A DNA stretch of 64,000 bases from Planococcus soli (GTDB lineage: Bacteria; Bacillota; Bacilli; Bacillales_A; Planococcaceae). The notes below the pieces were generated by a model. The model was not told the origin of the DNA, made no database searches, and saw only the letters and a list, made by a program, of their open reading frames with translations. Both the position numbers and the translations under genes were made by a program. Below are positions 35,171 through 44,733 of this stretch, piece by piece. Location of the stretch: NCBI RefSeq assembly GCF_016881065.1, contig NZ_WXYN01000012.1, positions 62,001 through 126,000 on the forward strand, written 5' to 3'. Each line of letters starts with the position of its first letter. Within the stretch, counting starts at the first letter, position 1.

Positions 35171-36868
35171 TTATTTCATCAGTAGTTTCCGGTCCGCTGC
35201 GAGCGACAGCAGTTCTTCCGCATGCTGCAGTGTCAGATCCGTGATCTCGGCGCCTGACAGCATTCGGCTCATTTCTTCTGTTCGTTCACGTCCATCCAGT
35301 TCGGTGACAGCAGTGGTTGTCCGCTGCTTGTCGACTTTCTTTTCAATGAATAAATGCTGATCGGCCATTGCCGCGACTTGCGGCAGGTGCGAGATGCACA
35401 ATACTTGGGAATGGACCGAGATGGCCGCTATCTTTTCAGCAATTGCCTGTGCCACTCGTCCGCTGACGCCAGTATCCACTTCATCGAAAATAATGGAAGT
35501 AATGCCTTGGTGCTTGGAAAAAATGGTTTTCAACGCCAGCATCATTCGGGACAACTCCCCGCCTGATGCCACTTTTGTTAGAGGTTTCAGTGGTTCACCA
35601 AGATTTGTCGAAATATAGAAGGAAATCGCATCATGGCCATTACGGTCAAAACGGCCATTCGGCAATACAGAAAAGTTCACTTCAAACGATGCTTTTGCCA
35701 TATGTAATTCCTTTAATTGCTCCATGATCGCTTTGCCAAGGCTTTTCGCGGCTTTCCGGCGGAGAATTGTCAGTTCTTCTGCTTCAACACGCAAATCTGC
35801 AGTTAATTCCTTTAATTTTTCCTGATCCAGCTGATAGCGTTGATCACGGTTAACCAATTTATCCAATTCATCTGTCTGCTTCTCATGATACAGCAAAATG
35901 TCTTCAACGGAAGCACCATATTTTCTTTTTAAGGATTGAATGACAGCTAAGCGCTGCTCGATTTCATTTAAACGGGCAGGATCGAATTCCATATCATCCA
36001 AAATCCGCTTGATTTCGGTTCCTGTGTCTTGAATCAAGTAAAAAGCACCAGTAAGTGTTTCTGATGATCCGGTGAAGGTTTCATCCACGGCTGCTGCATG
36101 TTCAAGTTCAGACATGGCCGATCCGATCCAGTCCAATCCTTTGCTTTCGCCTTGAATTGCTTCGTGGGCTGCTGAAATGGACTCGTAGATCTTGTTGAAA
36201 TTTTGCAGTTTTTTACGTTCTGATACAAGTTCTTCTTCTTCGCCAAGAATCAATTCTGCTGCTTCAATTTCCTGCAGCTGGAAAGTCAGCAAGTCGATGC
36301 GCTGTGCAATTTGCTGCTCATTTTCTGTATAAGAAGAAAACTCGCGTTTTAGCTTTGTATATTTATCAAATGTATGGCTGTAGCTTTCTTTTGACTTTGC
36401 CAGGCTTTTCCCTGCAAATTGGTCGAGCAAGTGGAGATGCTGTTTTTCATCCATCAATTCCTGCGTTTCGTGCTGGCCGTGAATATCGATCAGCGAAGCA
36501 CCAACCTCACGAAGTATAGAGATAGTCACCAGTTTCCCGTTGATGCGGCAAACATTTTTCCCTTTGTCATTCAACTCACGGCGCAGCAGAATATCGCCGT
36601 CACTCCAAGTGATGCCGAATTCTTCCAATCTCCGGAATACCGGGTGCTGTTCATCTTCCAGCGAAAACAGTCCTTCAATTTCCGCTTTTTTTGCGCCATG
36701 CCGAATAAACTCCTGGCTTCCCCGTCCGCCGGCCAAAAGATGCACAGCATCAATAATAATGGACTTCCCTGCACCGGTTTCCCCCGTCAAGACAGTCAGC
36801 CCTTCAGAAAAACTGACAGTTAATGCATCAATAATAGCAAAATTGCGTATGTCTAATTCCCGAAGCAT
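35171..36868 (-). CDS. recN: DNA repair protein RecN
   Basis: 565-residue SMC-like ATPase recruited early to double-strand breaks. Walker A GETGAGKS at 29-36, a long coiled-coil middle (about 150-370), an ABC signature region (ASGGELSRMMLAL) and Walker B ITSIIFDEVDTGVSG followed by the histidine switch VLCISHLPQVAAMAD. ATG at 36868 after AAGAGGTG. Downstream of argR by 16 bases, the usual Firmicutes ahrC-recN pair. It follows the argR promoter; no separate LexA box is visible. Confidence 0.96.
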   Translation of the reverse strand: MLRELDIRNFAIIDALTVSFSEGLTVLTGETGAGKSIIIDAVHLLAGGRGSQEFIRHGAKKAEIEGLFSLEDEQHPVFRRLEEFGITWSDGDILLRRELNDKGKNVCRINGKLVTISILREVGASLIDIHGQHETQELMDEKQHLHLLDQFAGKSLAKSKESYSHTFDKYTKLKREFSSYTENEQQIAQRIDLLTFQLQEIEAAELILGEEEELVSERKKLQNFNKIYESISAAHEAIQGESKGLDWIGSAMSELEHAAAVDETFTGSSETLTGAFYLIQDTGTEIKRILDDMEFDPARLNEIEQRLAVIQSLKRKYGASVEDILLYHEKQTDELDKLVNRDQRYQLDQEKLKELTADLRVEAEELTILRRKAAKSLGKAIMEQLKELHMAKASFEVNFSVLPNGRFDRNGHDAISFYISTNLGEPLKPLTKVASGGELSRMMLALKTIFSKHQGITSIIFDEVDTGVSGRVAQAIAEKIAAISVHSQVLCISHLPQVAAMADQHLFIEKKVDKQRTTTAVTELDGRERTEEMSRMLSGAEITDLTLQHAEELLSLAADRKLLMK

Positions 36869-36884
36869 GTCCGTTCACCTCTTC

Positions 36885-37334
36885 TTAAAGCATTTCAATT
36901 AAACGCTGTTTTAGAATTTCACGATGTTCGGTGTCTCTGCAAATAATCAAGCACGTATCGTCTCCGCAAATGGTTCCAAGAATTTCTTCCCAATCCAAAT
37001 GGTCAATTAACGATCCGATCGCATGGGCATTGCCCGGCAATGTTTTCATAACGAGAAAATGGCTGGCACCGTCGATGCTGACAAAAGCATCTGTCAATGC
37101 CCGGTGCAGTTTCTGCATTGGGTTAAAGCGCTGATCCGCAGGCAGGCTGTATTTATAGCGTCCATCCTGAAGTGGTACTTTCACCAAATGCAATTCCTTT
37201 ATATCACGCGATACGGTGGCTTGCGTCACTTCGTATCCGGCCGACTTCAGCAAGTCTACAAGTTCGTCCTGTGTTTCAATTTCACGGTTGGAAATGAGGT
37301 CGCGAATTTTAATGTGGCGCTGTCCCTTGTTCAT
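36885..37334 (-). CDS. argR: arginine repressor/activator ArgR (AhrC)
   Basis: 149 residues. Winged-helix DNA-binding domain 1-70 with the recognition segment [17 protein letters not shown], and a C-terminal hexamerization and arginine-binding domain with [13 protein letters not shown]. When bound to arginine it represses synthesis genes at ARG boxes. Its own start region has a near-perfect ARG box and argG has another, so this window contains the regulator and two likely targets. AAGGGGG precedes the ATG. Confidence 0.96.
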   Translation of the reverse strand: MNKGQRHIKIRDLISNREIETQDELVDLLKSAGYEVTQATVSRDIKELHLVKVPLQDGRYKYSLPADQRFNPMQKLHRALTDAFVSIDGASHFLVMKTLPGNAHAIGSLIDHLDWEEILGTICGDDTCLIICRDTEHREILKQRLIEML

Positions 37335-37350
37335 GGTGTTCCCCCTTGAG

Positions 37351-37364
37351 TGAATATTTATTCC
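37351..37364 (-). promoter_or_regulatory. ARG box before argR (autoregulation)
   Basis: Minus-strand GGAATAAATATTCA, 13 of 14 against TGAATwwwwATTCA, lying just downstream of the argR -10 element. Confidence 0.7.
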
Positions 37365-37375
37365 ATATGCTTAAT

Positions 37376-37404
37376 ATCCTACAGTTATTTCATACATAAA
37401 ACAA
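37376..37404 (-). promoter_or_regulatory. putative sigma-A promoter of argR-recN
   Basis: Minus-strand TTGTTT, 17-bp spacer, TAGGAT. It would start transcription a few bases before the ARG box. Confidence 0.5.
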
Positions 37405-37450
37405 GAAAAGCGTTAGAGAACGATTGCGCGGATGACAGCAGAATTAAGGA

Positions 37451-37486
37451 GCTAAAAGAAAACACATTCCTTTTGGAATGTGTTTT
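37451..37486 (-). terminator. terminator after tlyA
   Basis: A perfect 12-pair stem AAAACACATTCC with a four-base loop, T-rich tail on the minus strand. It overlaps the tlyA stop and ends the long nusB-to-tlyA unit. Confidence 0.85.
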
Positions 37487-38306
37487 ACAAAGATTTGTGT
37501 GCAGACTCCACCGTTTCGTTGATAGATGCAACAGAGATATCAGCTATTTCACTGTCTTCGGCTGCAGACTGAAGGTGGAACAGGAACTCAATATTGCCTT
37601 CTCCGCCGGTAATCGGTGAAAATGACATGTTCTTTACGTGAAAACCAGATTCCACTGCAAACTTGCCCACTTTTTGCAGCACGTCGCGATGGATTTTCGG
37701 ATCACGGATAATGCCTTTTTTCCCGACGTTTTCCCGTCCAGCTTCAAACTGTGGTTTGACCAGCGCGATAACATCGCCGCCGGGAACCAGCACCTGCTTT
37801 AAGACAGGAAAAATGATCCGCAAAGAAATAAACGAAACATCGATTGTTGCGAACTCAGGAAGCCCTTGACCAAAGTCTTCAGGTTTGGAATGGCGGAAGT
37901 TCACACGTTCCATAACCGTCACCCGTTCATCCTGGCGAATTTTCCAAGCCAATTGGTTATAGCCGACATCCAGTGCATAGCAATGCTTGGCGCCATTTTG
38001 AAGTGCACAGTCCGTAAAGCCTCCGGTTGATGAGCCGATGTCCAGCATCAGTTTGCCTTCCACCGAAAGGTCGAATTCCTGAAGGGCTTTTTCAAGCTTC
38101 AGGCCGCCTCGGCTGACGTATTTCAAGTCATTGCCTTTCATCTGAAGAGGGGCGTCTGCCATAATTTTCTCGCCGGGCTTGTTCATGCGCTCGGAATCCG
38201 AATAGATGATCCCTGCCATAATTGCCCGTTTTGCTTTTTCACGCGTTTCGCAAATGCCCCGTTCAACCAACAGGACATCTACACGTTCTTTTTTGGGTTT
38301 GTTCAT
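37485..38306 (-). CDS. TlyA-family rRNA 2'-O-methyltransferase (YqxC)
   Basis: 273 residues: an S4 RNA-binding domain (about 5-65, [20 protein letters not shown]) and an FtsJ-type methyltransferase domain with the SAM loop [16 protein letters not shown] and the catalytic K-D-K-E style residues in KPQFEAG. Mycobacterial TlyA methylates 16S and 23S rRNA; the Firmicutes protein is thought to do similar work and is sometimes annotated as hemolysin, which I do not support. The ATG at 38306 overlaps the dxs stop by ATGA. Confidence 0.92.
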   Translation of the reverse strand: MNKPKKERVDVLLVERGICETREKAKRAIMAGIIYSDSERMNKPGEKIMADAPLQMKGNDLKYVSRGGLKLEKALQEFDLSVEGKLMLDIGSSTGGFTDCALQNGAKHCYALDVGYNQLAWKIRQDERVTVMERVNFRHSKPEDFGQGLPEFATIDVSFISLRIIFPVLKQVLVPGGDVIALVKPQFEAGRENVGKKGIIRDPKIHRDVLQKVGKFAVESGFHVKNMSFSPITGGEGNIEFLFHLQSAAEDSEIADISVASINETVESAHKSL

Positions 38307-40213
38307 AGAATGGTCGAACCTGCCTGCTTTTGGGCTTTTGTCCACTTTTTAACGACCCGGACAACTTCGTCGCTGTTCAAATGAATTTCATCCATCAGAT
38401 CAGAAACGTCGCCATGTTCAATAAATTGGTCCGGAATTCCCAAACGGTCAATTGCGGACTCGCGATAATTATTTTCCTGAGCAAATTCCAGAACCCCACT
38501 GCCGAATCCGCCTTGAAGTACAGCTTCTTCGATAGTTACCACCGGGATTTTGCGTTCAAAAATGCTGTGCAGCATCGCCTGATCCATCGGCTTGATGAAA
38601 CGGGCATTGACCACTTCTGCCGAAATGCCTTGTTCAAGCAATTGCTCGGCCGCGTGCATCGCCATCGGAATGGTTGTACCAAAAGTCAGAATGACCGCAT
38701 CAGTCCCTTTTTGCAGTACTTCCCAAGAACCGATTGGCAATGTGTGAAGCTCTTCGTCCATTGGCACGCCAAGGCCATTGCCTCTTGGATAACGCAAAGC
38801 AATTGGGCCGCCGTTGTAATCGATAGCCGTTTTGACCATATGCTGGCCTTCATTTTCGTCTTTTGGCATCATGATGACCATATTCGGCAAATGGCGCAGG
38901 AACGCGATATCAAAAACGCCTTGGTGCGTTTCGCCATCTGCTCCAACCAATCCCGAACGGTCGATTCCGATAAAGACATTTAAATTCTGGCGGCAAATAT
39001 CGTGAACGACCTGATCATACGCGCGCTGCAGGAACGTGGAATAAATTGCCAGGAATGGTTTCATGTCCTGCGTTGCCAGTCCGGCAGCCATCGTAGTGGC
39101 ATGCTGTTCGGCAATCCCAACATCGAACATGCGGTCCGGGAATTCAGAAGCAAATCCTTCCAGTTTCGACCCAACCGGCATTGCCGGTGTAATCGCTACA
39201 ATCCGTTCGTCCGTGCGAGCCAGTTTGCGGACAGTTTCCGCTACCAGGCCGCTCCATGAAGGTGCTTTTGAAGAAGATTTCACCAGATCGCCAGTTTCCA
39301 TCTTATATGGGCCAGTCCCATGCCATGTACCAATGATATCCTGTTCTGCAGGCAAAAACCCTTTGCCTTTTTTCGTAACGACATGCAGCAAAACGGGTCC
39401 TTTTGTTTTCTTGGCATAGCGAAGATTTTCTTCCAGCTCTTCCAGGTCATGGCCGTCTATCGGCCCCAAATAGGTAAAGCCCATCTCTTCGAAGAACATA
39501 CCTGAAACCACTAGATATTTCAGGGAATCTTTTACTCGCTCAGCCGTCGAGGCAAGTTTGCCGCCGACTGCTGGAACTTTTTTCAATAAATATTCCAGAT
39601 CATCTTTTACTTTGTTGTATTTTCCAGCAGTCCGCATCCGTCCAAGCATACTGTGCATGGCGCCGACGTTTGGAGCAATGGACATTTCATTGTCGTTGAG
39701 AATGACAACCATATCCGTTTGCGCATGGCCTATGTGATTTAACGCTTCAAAAGCCATTCCGCCTGTCAACGCTCCGTCCCCAATAATCGGGATTACGTGG
39801 TTGCTGTCTTTTTTTATGTCGCGGGCAGCAGCCATTCCCATCGCTGCCGACAATGACGTCGAACTATGGCCAGTTTCCCATACGTCGTGATCGCTTTCAT
39901 TGCGCTTCGGAAATCCGCATAGGCCTTTAAATTGACGCAAAGTGTCAAATTGGCTGGCTCTTCCTGTCAGGATTTTATGTACGTAAGATTGATGTCCTAC
40001 GTCCCAGATAAACTTGTCTGCCGGACTGTCGAATACTTTATGCAGCGCAACCGTCAGTTCCACTACACCAAGATTCGGACCAATATGCCCGCCTGTTCTT
40101 GATAAATTTTCTATTAGAAACCGTCTTATATCTTCACTTAATACTTCAAGCTGCTTGGTATTCAGCTCTTTTAAGAAAGATGGACTAGTAATCGAATGAA
40201 GATCCATTGCCAT
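38303..40213 (-). CDS. dxs: 1-deoxy-D-xylulose-5-phosphate synthase
   Basis: First enzyme of the MEP isoprenoid pathway, joining pyruvate and glyceraldehyde-3-phosphate with thiamine diphosphate. 636 residues. Seen are [18 protein letters not shown], the ThDP motif [15 protein letters not shown] with LNDNEMSI, the histidine-rich [15 protein letters not shown], and the catalytic glutamate in [13 protein letters not shown]. Start at 40213 (MAMDLHSI) six bases after AAAGG; the ATG two codons later is an alternative. It lies directly after ispA, giving two steps of terpenoid supply in one unit. Confidence 0.96.
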   Translation of the reverse strand: MAMDLHSITSPSFLKELNTKQLEVLSEDIRRFLIENLSRTGGHIGPNLGVVELTVALHKVFDSPADKFIWDVGHQSYVHKILTGRASQFDTLRQFKGLCGFPKRNESDHDVWETGHSSTSLSAAMGMAAARDIKKDSNHVIPIIGDGALTGGMAFEALNHIGHAQTDMVVILNDNEMSIAPNVGAMHSMLGRMRTAGKYNKVKDDLEYLLKKVPAVGGKLASTAERVKDSLKYLVVSGMFFEEMGFTYLGPIDGHDLEELEENLRYAKKTKGPVLLHVVTKKGKGFLPAEQDIIGTWHGTGPYKMETGDLVKSSSKAPSWSGLVAETVRKLARTDERIVAITPAMPVGSKLEGFASEFPDRMFDVGIAEQHATTMAAGLATQDMKPFLAIYSTFLQRAYDQVVHDICRQNLNVFIGIDRSGLVGADGETHQGVFDIAFLRHLPNMVIMMPKDENEGQHMVKTAIDYNGGPIALRYPRGNGLGVPMDEELHTLPIGSWEVLQKGTDAVILTFGTTIPMAMHAAEQLLEQGISAEVVNARFIKPMDQAMLHSIFERKIPVVTIEEAVLQGGFGSGVLEFAQENNYRESAIDRLGIPDQFIEHGDVSDLMDEIHLNSDEVVRVVKKWTKAQKQAGSTIL

Positions 40214-40299
40214 CACGCACCTTTTATAAAATTTTCCTTCAGACTGCCTGTTCATATTATATCAGTCTCTAGAGAATGTACAAATCAGAGACTTGAAAA

Positions 40300-41181
40300 T
40301 CAGCTTTTTCTTTGAACAATCAAATGCGTCAACTGCAAAAGCAACGATTTTTCGCCATTTAGCGAATGCAGGGCATCGATGGCTTGTGAAGCGTGAAATT
40401 CAAGCTTTTCTTTTGCTTTAGGCAAAGTCAATAGACCCGGATAGGTACTTTTTTCACTGGATTCGTCTTTGCCCGCCGTTTTGCCAAGCTCCGCAGAAGT
40501 TCCCGTAACGTCTAGAATGTCATCCTGAATTTGAAAAGCAAGTCCTAAGTGCTCACCGAATCGGCTCAGCGCCATCATTTCCTTGTTGGAAGCCTTTGCA
40601 AGGATCCCGCCGGCTAAAATGCTGTACGTCAGCAATGCGCCTGTTTTCAACCGGTGCACCTGCTCCAATTCCTGCAGCGTCAGCTTCTTTTCTTCACCTT
40701 CGATATCGAGCACTTGCCCTCCGACCATTCCTTCAGCTCCTGAAGAAACGCTCATCAAATCAATCAAGCGCACTTTATCATCGCTTGAAACATGCTGCAG
40801 GCGTGCAACGATGCCAAAGCTGTAAGTCAGCAGCGCGTCCCCTGCAAGAATGGCGACAGCTTCCCCGAACACTTTATGGTTGGTCGGCATGCCGCGCCGC
40901 AAATCGTCATTATCCATGCTCGGCAAGTCATCATGAATGAGCGAGTAAGTATGGATCATTTCAATTGCTGCAGCCACTTTCAGCGCATCCGGATGCTCTT
41001 CTCCGCTCAACTCATGAAGAACAGCCAACAGCAAGATCGGGCGGATCCGTTTCCCGCCAGCCTGCAAGGAGTAATGCATGGACTCCTTCAGCGAATTTGG
41101 AATCGACAGAGACAGGATTTGTTCGGCCATCTGCTGTTGGATTAGTGGTTCATAATGGGTTCGAAATTCAGTTAAGTTCAT
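40300..41181 (-). CDS. ispA: farnesyl diphosphate synthase (polyprenyl synthase family)
   Basis: 293 residues with the first aspartate-rich motif DDLPSMDND and the second DDILD, both binding Mg and diphosphate, plus GGKRIRPILLL for IPP binding. The position next to xseB and dxs and the size are those of Firmicutes IspA, which makes C15 farnesyl diphosphate; chain length is inferred from family. Its ATG overlaps the xseB stop (ATGA). Confidence 0.95.
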   Translation of the reverse strand: MNLTEFRTHYEPLIQQQMAEQILSLSIPNSLKESMHYSLQAGGKRIRPILLLAVLHELSGEEHPDALKVAAAIEMIHTYSLIHDDLPSMDNDDLRRGMPTNHKVFGEAVAILAGDALLTYSFGIVARLQHVSSDDKVRLIDLMSVSSGAEGMVGGQVLDIEGEEKKLTLQELEQVHRLKTGALLTYSILAGGILAKASNKEMMALSRFGEHLGLAFQIQDDILDVTGTSAELGKTAGKDESSEKSTYPGLLTLPKAKEKLEFHASQAIDALHSLNGEKSLLLQLTHLIVQRKS

Positions 41182-41414
41182 TTGGCATTCCCGTCCATTT
41201 CGATGTCAGCCGGCACTTCTTTGCCATCCTTCATCATCGTCACGAGCTGGCTTTCTGCATTCTGCAATTTGTCGTGGCAGACTTTTGATAGTTCCATGCC
41301 TTTTTGGTAAAGCGTCAATGCCTGCTCGAGCGGCACATCCCCCTGTTCGAGCTGGCGGACAATTTCCTCAAGTTGTTCCATTGCATCATTGAACATGATT
41401 TTCTTTTCAGCCAT
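41178..41414 (-). CDS. xseB: exodeoxyribonuclease VII small subunit
   Basis: 78 residues, all helical. The family core FNDAMEQLEEIVRQLEQGD and ALTLYQKGMELSK is clear. It binds XseA to form the single-strand-specific nuclease. The ATG at 41414 follows AAAGGAG and lies within the last codons of xseA (eight-base overlap). A longer frame adds 12 unconserved residues. Confidence 0.95.
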   Translation of the reverse strand: MAEKKIMFNDAMEQLEEIVRQLEQGDVPLEQALTLYQKGMELSKVCHDKLQNAESQLVTMMKDGKEVPADIEMDGNAK

Positions 41415-42768
41415 CTTTTTGGTCTCCTTTTTTTGCGGGATTGGTTTCATTGACAGTCGTTTGGACAGTGCCGTCCTGCATGGCGATGATCAGGCGATCA
41501 CCTGACTTCACTTGCGACACGCTTTTGACGACGTTTCCATCTATATAAGGAATCGAATAGCCCCGGTCCATAATTTTCAGCGGACTCAGTGCATCTAGCG
41601 TTCGAAGCGCTGAAGACAGTTGCTGGGACCGGTTTTTCAACAGATGGTTCATTTGATAATCGAGTCTTCTCGCCAGTTCCGCCACTTCCGTTTCAGATTG
41701 GCGGATTCGCTTGAGCGGCACGCGTGATTTCAGCTGCTGATCCAGTGTGCGGTAGCGTTCCTGGGAGCGCTTTATATGCTGGACAGACTCCCGCTGGAGC
41801 GACTCGGTGGCGCGTTCAACACGTTCAATGAACGGCCGGTACAGACGCTCCGGATAAGCCAGCGGGAAGGATGAGGTCAATCGGTTCAGCACCTGCTTGT
41901 GCTGGCTGACGGTTCCGGAAACGGTACGGTACATCCGGCTGCGGTAGCTGGATATGCGCTCAAGCAGCTCTGCCTGGCTTGGGACCGCCAGTTCTGCAGC
42001 AGCAGTCGGCGTCGGCGCCCGAAGATCTGAAACAAAGTCGGCAATGGTCGTATCGGTTTCATGGCCGATGGCGGAAATGACCGGGATTTGTGAATCAAAA
42101 ATGACCCGCGCCACTGCCTCTTCATTAAACGCCCATAAATCTTCGATCGATCCGCCGCCGCGTCCAACGATCAGTACATCAAAATCACCTTTATTGGCTG
42201 ATTGGACAGACTGAACGATTGATTGCGTAGCACCTGCCCCTTGTACAAGCGTCGGATACAGGACAACCTCCGCCAGCGGATAGCGGCGGTGCAAGGTGAT
42301 GATAATATCGCGTACAGCAGCACCCGTCTGGGCAGTGACCACAGCTATCCTTTTTGGAAAACGCGGCAAGGACTTTTTATGGTTTGCGTTAAACAAGCCT
42401 TCTTTGGCCAGCTTTTCTTTTAATTGTTCAAACGCCAGGTAATAATCACCGATACCGTCAGCCTGCATAGACTGCGCATACAATTGGTACTGGCCGGATG
42501 CTTCGTAGACTGAGACATCCCCTCGGATCAGCACAGTCATGCCGCTTTCAGGTTTGAATTTTACGGATTTGGCGCTTGCCGAGAACATGACGCCCGGCAA
42601 CCGCGCGGCATTGTCTTTCAACGTAAAGTAAATATGGCCGCTGGTATGGATTTTGACATTCGATAGCTCCCCCTTGACGTAAACATCGCGGAGGTGAGGA
42701 TCGGCATCAAACTTCTTTTTTATGTATTTGGTTAACGCTTTAACACTTAAGTATGGGTCGTTTGACAC
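41407..42768 (-). CDS. xseA: exodeoxyribonuclease VII large subunit
   Basis: 453 residues: N-terminal OB-fold (YVKGELSNVKIHTSGHIYFTL, given as its landmark), the catalytic core with VVTAQTGAAVRDII, VGRGGGSIEDLWAFN and GHETDTTIADFVSDLRAPTPT, and a long coiled coil (about 280-400) that binds several XseB copies. Degrades single-stranded DNA to oligonucleotides. GTG start at 42768, preceded by AGGGG. 84 bases separate it from folD. Confidence 0.95.
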   Translation of the reverse strand: MSNDPYLSVKALTKYIKKKFDADPHLRDVYVKGELSNVKIHTSGHIYFTLKDNAARLPGVMFSASAKSVKFKPESGMTVLIRGDVSVYEASGQYQLYAQSMQADGIGDYYLAFEQLKEKLAKEGLFNANHKKSLPRFPKRIAVVTAQTGAAVRDIIITLHRRYPLAEVVLYPTLVQGAGATQSIVQSVQSANKGDFDVLIVGRGGGSIEDLWAFNEEAVARVIFDSQIPVISAIGHETDTTIADFVSDLRAPTPTAAAELAVPSQAELLERISSYRSRMYRTVSGTVSQHKQVLNRLTSSFPLAYPERLYRPFIERVERATESLQRESVQHIKRSQERYRTLDQQLKSRVPLKRIRQSETEVAELARRLDYQMNHLLKNRSQQLSSALRTLDALSPLKIMDRGYSIPYIDGNVVKSVSQVKSGDRLIIAMQDGTVQTTVNETNPAKKGDQKDG

Positions 42769-42852
42769 ACGTTCAACCCCTGTCTGTGAATTTAAAAAGC
42801 TGTCTTTCTTTCGAAAAACAGCCCTATTGCTCTTTATTTTACATGCTTATGC

Positions 42853-43713
42853 CTATTTTGTCTTTGATAACCCTTTTTCAGCCGATTCCAATGTATTGCC
42901 CATCAGCATCGCAATGGTCATTGGGCCAACCCCTCCAGGTACCGGCGTCACAAATCCGGCTTTTTCTTGGACATCTTCAAAGTCGACATCTCCGCATAAC
43001 TTGCCGTTTTCGTCCCGGTTCATGCCGACATCAATGATGACTGCACCCGGTTTGATAAACGTGTGGTCAATAAATTTAGCTCTGCCGATCGCAGCAATCA
43101 AAATATCCGCTTGTGCTGTAAAACTCGCCAAATCCTTTGTTTTGGAATGGCAGTATGTCACAGTTGCATCTTTTTGAAGCAGCAGCTGGCCAATCGGCTT
43201 GCCCACGATGTTGCTGCGGCCGATAACCACCGCATGCTTGCCTGCTGGGTCAATGCCGTAATGCGACAGGAGCTCCATGATGCCGTGCGGCGTGCATGGC
43301 AGGAAGGCGTCTTTGCCGATCATCATATTGCCGACTGAAATCGGATGAAATCCATCCACATCTTTTTCGGGACTGATCGCTGAAATCACTTTAAATTCAT
43401 CGATTTGTTTTGGAAGCGGCAATTGCACCAGGATGCCATGAATTTGCGGATCCTGATTTAATTGGTCTATTTTCGCCAACAGCTCCTGTTCGGTCAATGC
43501 ATCCGAAAACTGGTGAAGATCCGAGCGCATGCCAAGTGCTTCACAGGTTTTTTTCTTGTTTTTCACATATGTAAGGGAGGCGGAGTTTTCCCCGACCAGC
43601 ACGACGGCAAGTCCCGGAATAATCCCCTGCTGCGCAAGTTTTTCTACCCGCTCTTTTACTTGAACTTTAATTTTCTGGCTTACCGCTTTTCCATCAATCA
43701 GTTTTGCAGTCAT
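42853..43713 (-). CDS. folD: bifunctional methylenetetrahydrofolate dehydrogenase/cyclohydrolase
   Basis: 286 residues. Catalytic lysine in [13 protein letters not shown], folate-side QLPLP and DGFHP, the [10 protein letters not shown] loop, and the NADP-binding [17 protein letters not shown]. It interconverts methylene-, methenyl- and formyl-tetrahydrofolate, which links to the glycine cleavage system encoded 10 kb away as a methylene-THF source. 14 bases downstream of nusB. Confidence 0.97.
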   Translation of the reverse strand: MTAKLIDGKAVSQKIKVQVKERVEKLAQQGIIPGLAVVLVGENSASLTYVKNKKKTCEALGMRSDLHQFSDALTEQELLAKIDQLNQDPQIHGILVQLPLPKQIDEFKVISAISPEKDVDGFHPISVGNMMIGKDAFLPCTPHGIMELLSHYGIDPAGKHAVVIGRSNIVGKPIGQLLLQKDATVTYCHSKTKDLASFTAQADILIAAIGRAKFIDHTFIKPGAVIIDVGMNRDENGKLCGDVDFEDVQEKAGFVTPVPGGVGPMTIAMLMGNTLESAEKGLSKTK

Positions 43714-43727
43714 GTAAATTCCTCCAA

Positions 43728-44117
43728 TTAAATTGCTGATTCGTCTGTGAACTTCGAAAGGACCCCATTGACAAAGCGGCTGGATTTATCATCCCCAAAG
43801 GTTTTGCTCAGTTCAATCGCTTCGTTCATGATTACGCGCGCCGGGGCATCTTCCATGTAGCCGAGTTCGAAGACAGCCATGCGAAGAATCGTCCGTTCGA
43901 TTTTCGGAAGCCGTTCCAGTGACCAATTTTCCAGGTGGCCGACCAGTTTCTCATCAATTTCTGCCATATTGGCGTGAGTGCCTTGTACCAGCAAACTATA
44001 GAAATTGTCGTTTTCTCCAGCCATCACATGGTCCATGGCTTCATCAATGGTCAGTTCAGTTCCCTCTAATTGAAATAAGGTCTGAAGCGCCTTTTCGCGT
44101 GCTTCGTGTCGTTTCAT
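43728..44117 (-). CDS. nusB: transcription antitermination protein NusB
   Basis: 129 residues, all helical. Typical start [17 protein letters not shown] with the arginine-rich RNA-binding face, and [25 protein letters not shown] at the end (landmark). Pairs with NusE/S10 on boxA RNA in rRNA operons. First gene after the terminator at 44276-44317, so a promoter probably lies in 44118-44275, where minus-strand TATAAT (44260-44265) is a candidate -10. Confidence 0.96.
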   Translation of the reverse strand: MKRHEAREKALQTLFQLEGTELTIDEAMDHVMAGENDNFYSLLVQGTHANMAEIDEKLVGHLENWSLERLPKIERTILRMAVFELGYMEDAPARVIMNEAIELSKTFGDDKSSRFVNGVLSKFTDESAI

Positions 44118-44275
44118 AATATATCCGATCTCCTTTTCACAGCTAATTAACCCCCATTATACAGGTATTCCGGCTGAACTTCCATGTTTGAAATGTTCGG
44201 TCAATAGGCTGTCAGCGCCTTGTGACACTTGTTTTCAAACAGGATTTTTTTGGGCTAGCCATTATAAACAAAGAA

Positions 44276-44317
44276 GAGGCTGTCCCGAAGCCATTTTCTG
44301 GTCTACGGGACAGCCTC
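44276..44317 (-). terminator. terminator after yqhY
   Basis: A perfect 12-pair stem GAGGCTGTCCCG with an 18-base loop, T-rich after it on the minus strand. The same GGCTGTCCC arm recurs in the yqhL terminator at 53192-53241. The rest of 44118-44275 shows no gene. Confidence 0.75.
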
Positions 44318-44322
44318 GCTGC

Positions 44323-44718
44323 TCATTCTGCTGCTTGGGGCTCGAAATTGACGCCTGTAATATGGACATTTACTTCTTGTGTCTGAAGTGAAGTCATATT
44401 CTCAAGCGTCTGCCGTACTTGTTCTTGAATCTTTAAAGCAGTCTTTGGAATGGAAACGCCGTAATTGATGACGCAATAAACGTCTATCGCCAGTCCTTCT
44501 TCAGACAAATCGGTTTTGATGCCTTTGCCATGGACTTTTTTCCCCAAACGCTCGACAACTCCCGATGCGAAATTGCCGCGCATGCTGGCAACGCCTTCAA
44601 TGTCTGATGCCGCGATGCTGGCGATGATTTCCAAAACTTCCGGAGCTACCTCGATATTGCCCAGATCCTGTGCTCCATGCGATTTCATGCGTACGTAAGG
44701 TGCCGTTTTTTCTGCCAT
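44323..44718 (-). CDS. yqhY: Asp23/Gls24 family protein (YqhY)
   Basis: 131 residues with the Asp23 core NIEVAPEVLEIIASIAASDIEG, GKGIKTDLSEEGLAIDVYCVINYG and the C-terminal VNVHITGV. In B. subtilis YqhY is encoded just after accBC and its loss disturbs fatty acid synthesis by deregulating acetyl-CoA carboxylase, so a role in tuning AccBC is likely. It is 15 bases downstream of accC in the same unit. Confidence 0.93.
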   Translation of the reverse strand: MAEKTAPYVRMKSHGAQDLGNIEVAPEVLEIIASIAASDIEGVASMRGNFASGVVERLGKKVHGKGIKTDLSEEGLAIDVYCVINYGVSIPKTALKIQEQVRQTLENMTSLQTQEVNVHITGVNFEPQAAE

Positions 44719-44733
44719 TTGCCAAGCTCCTCC

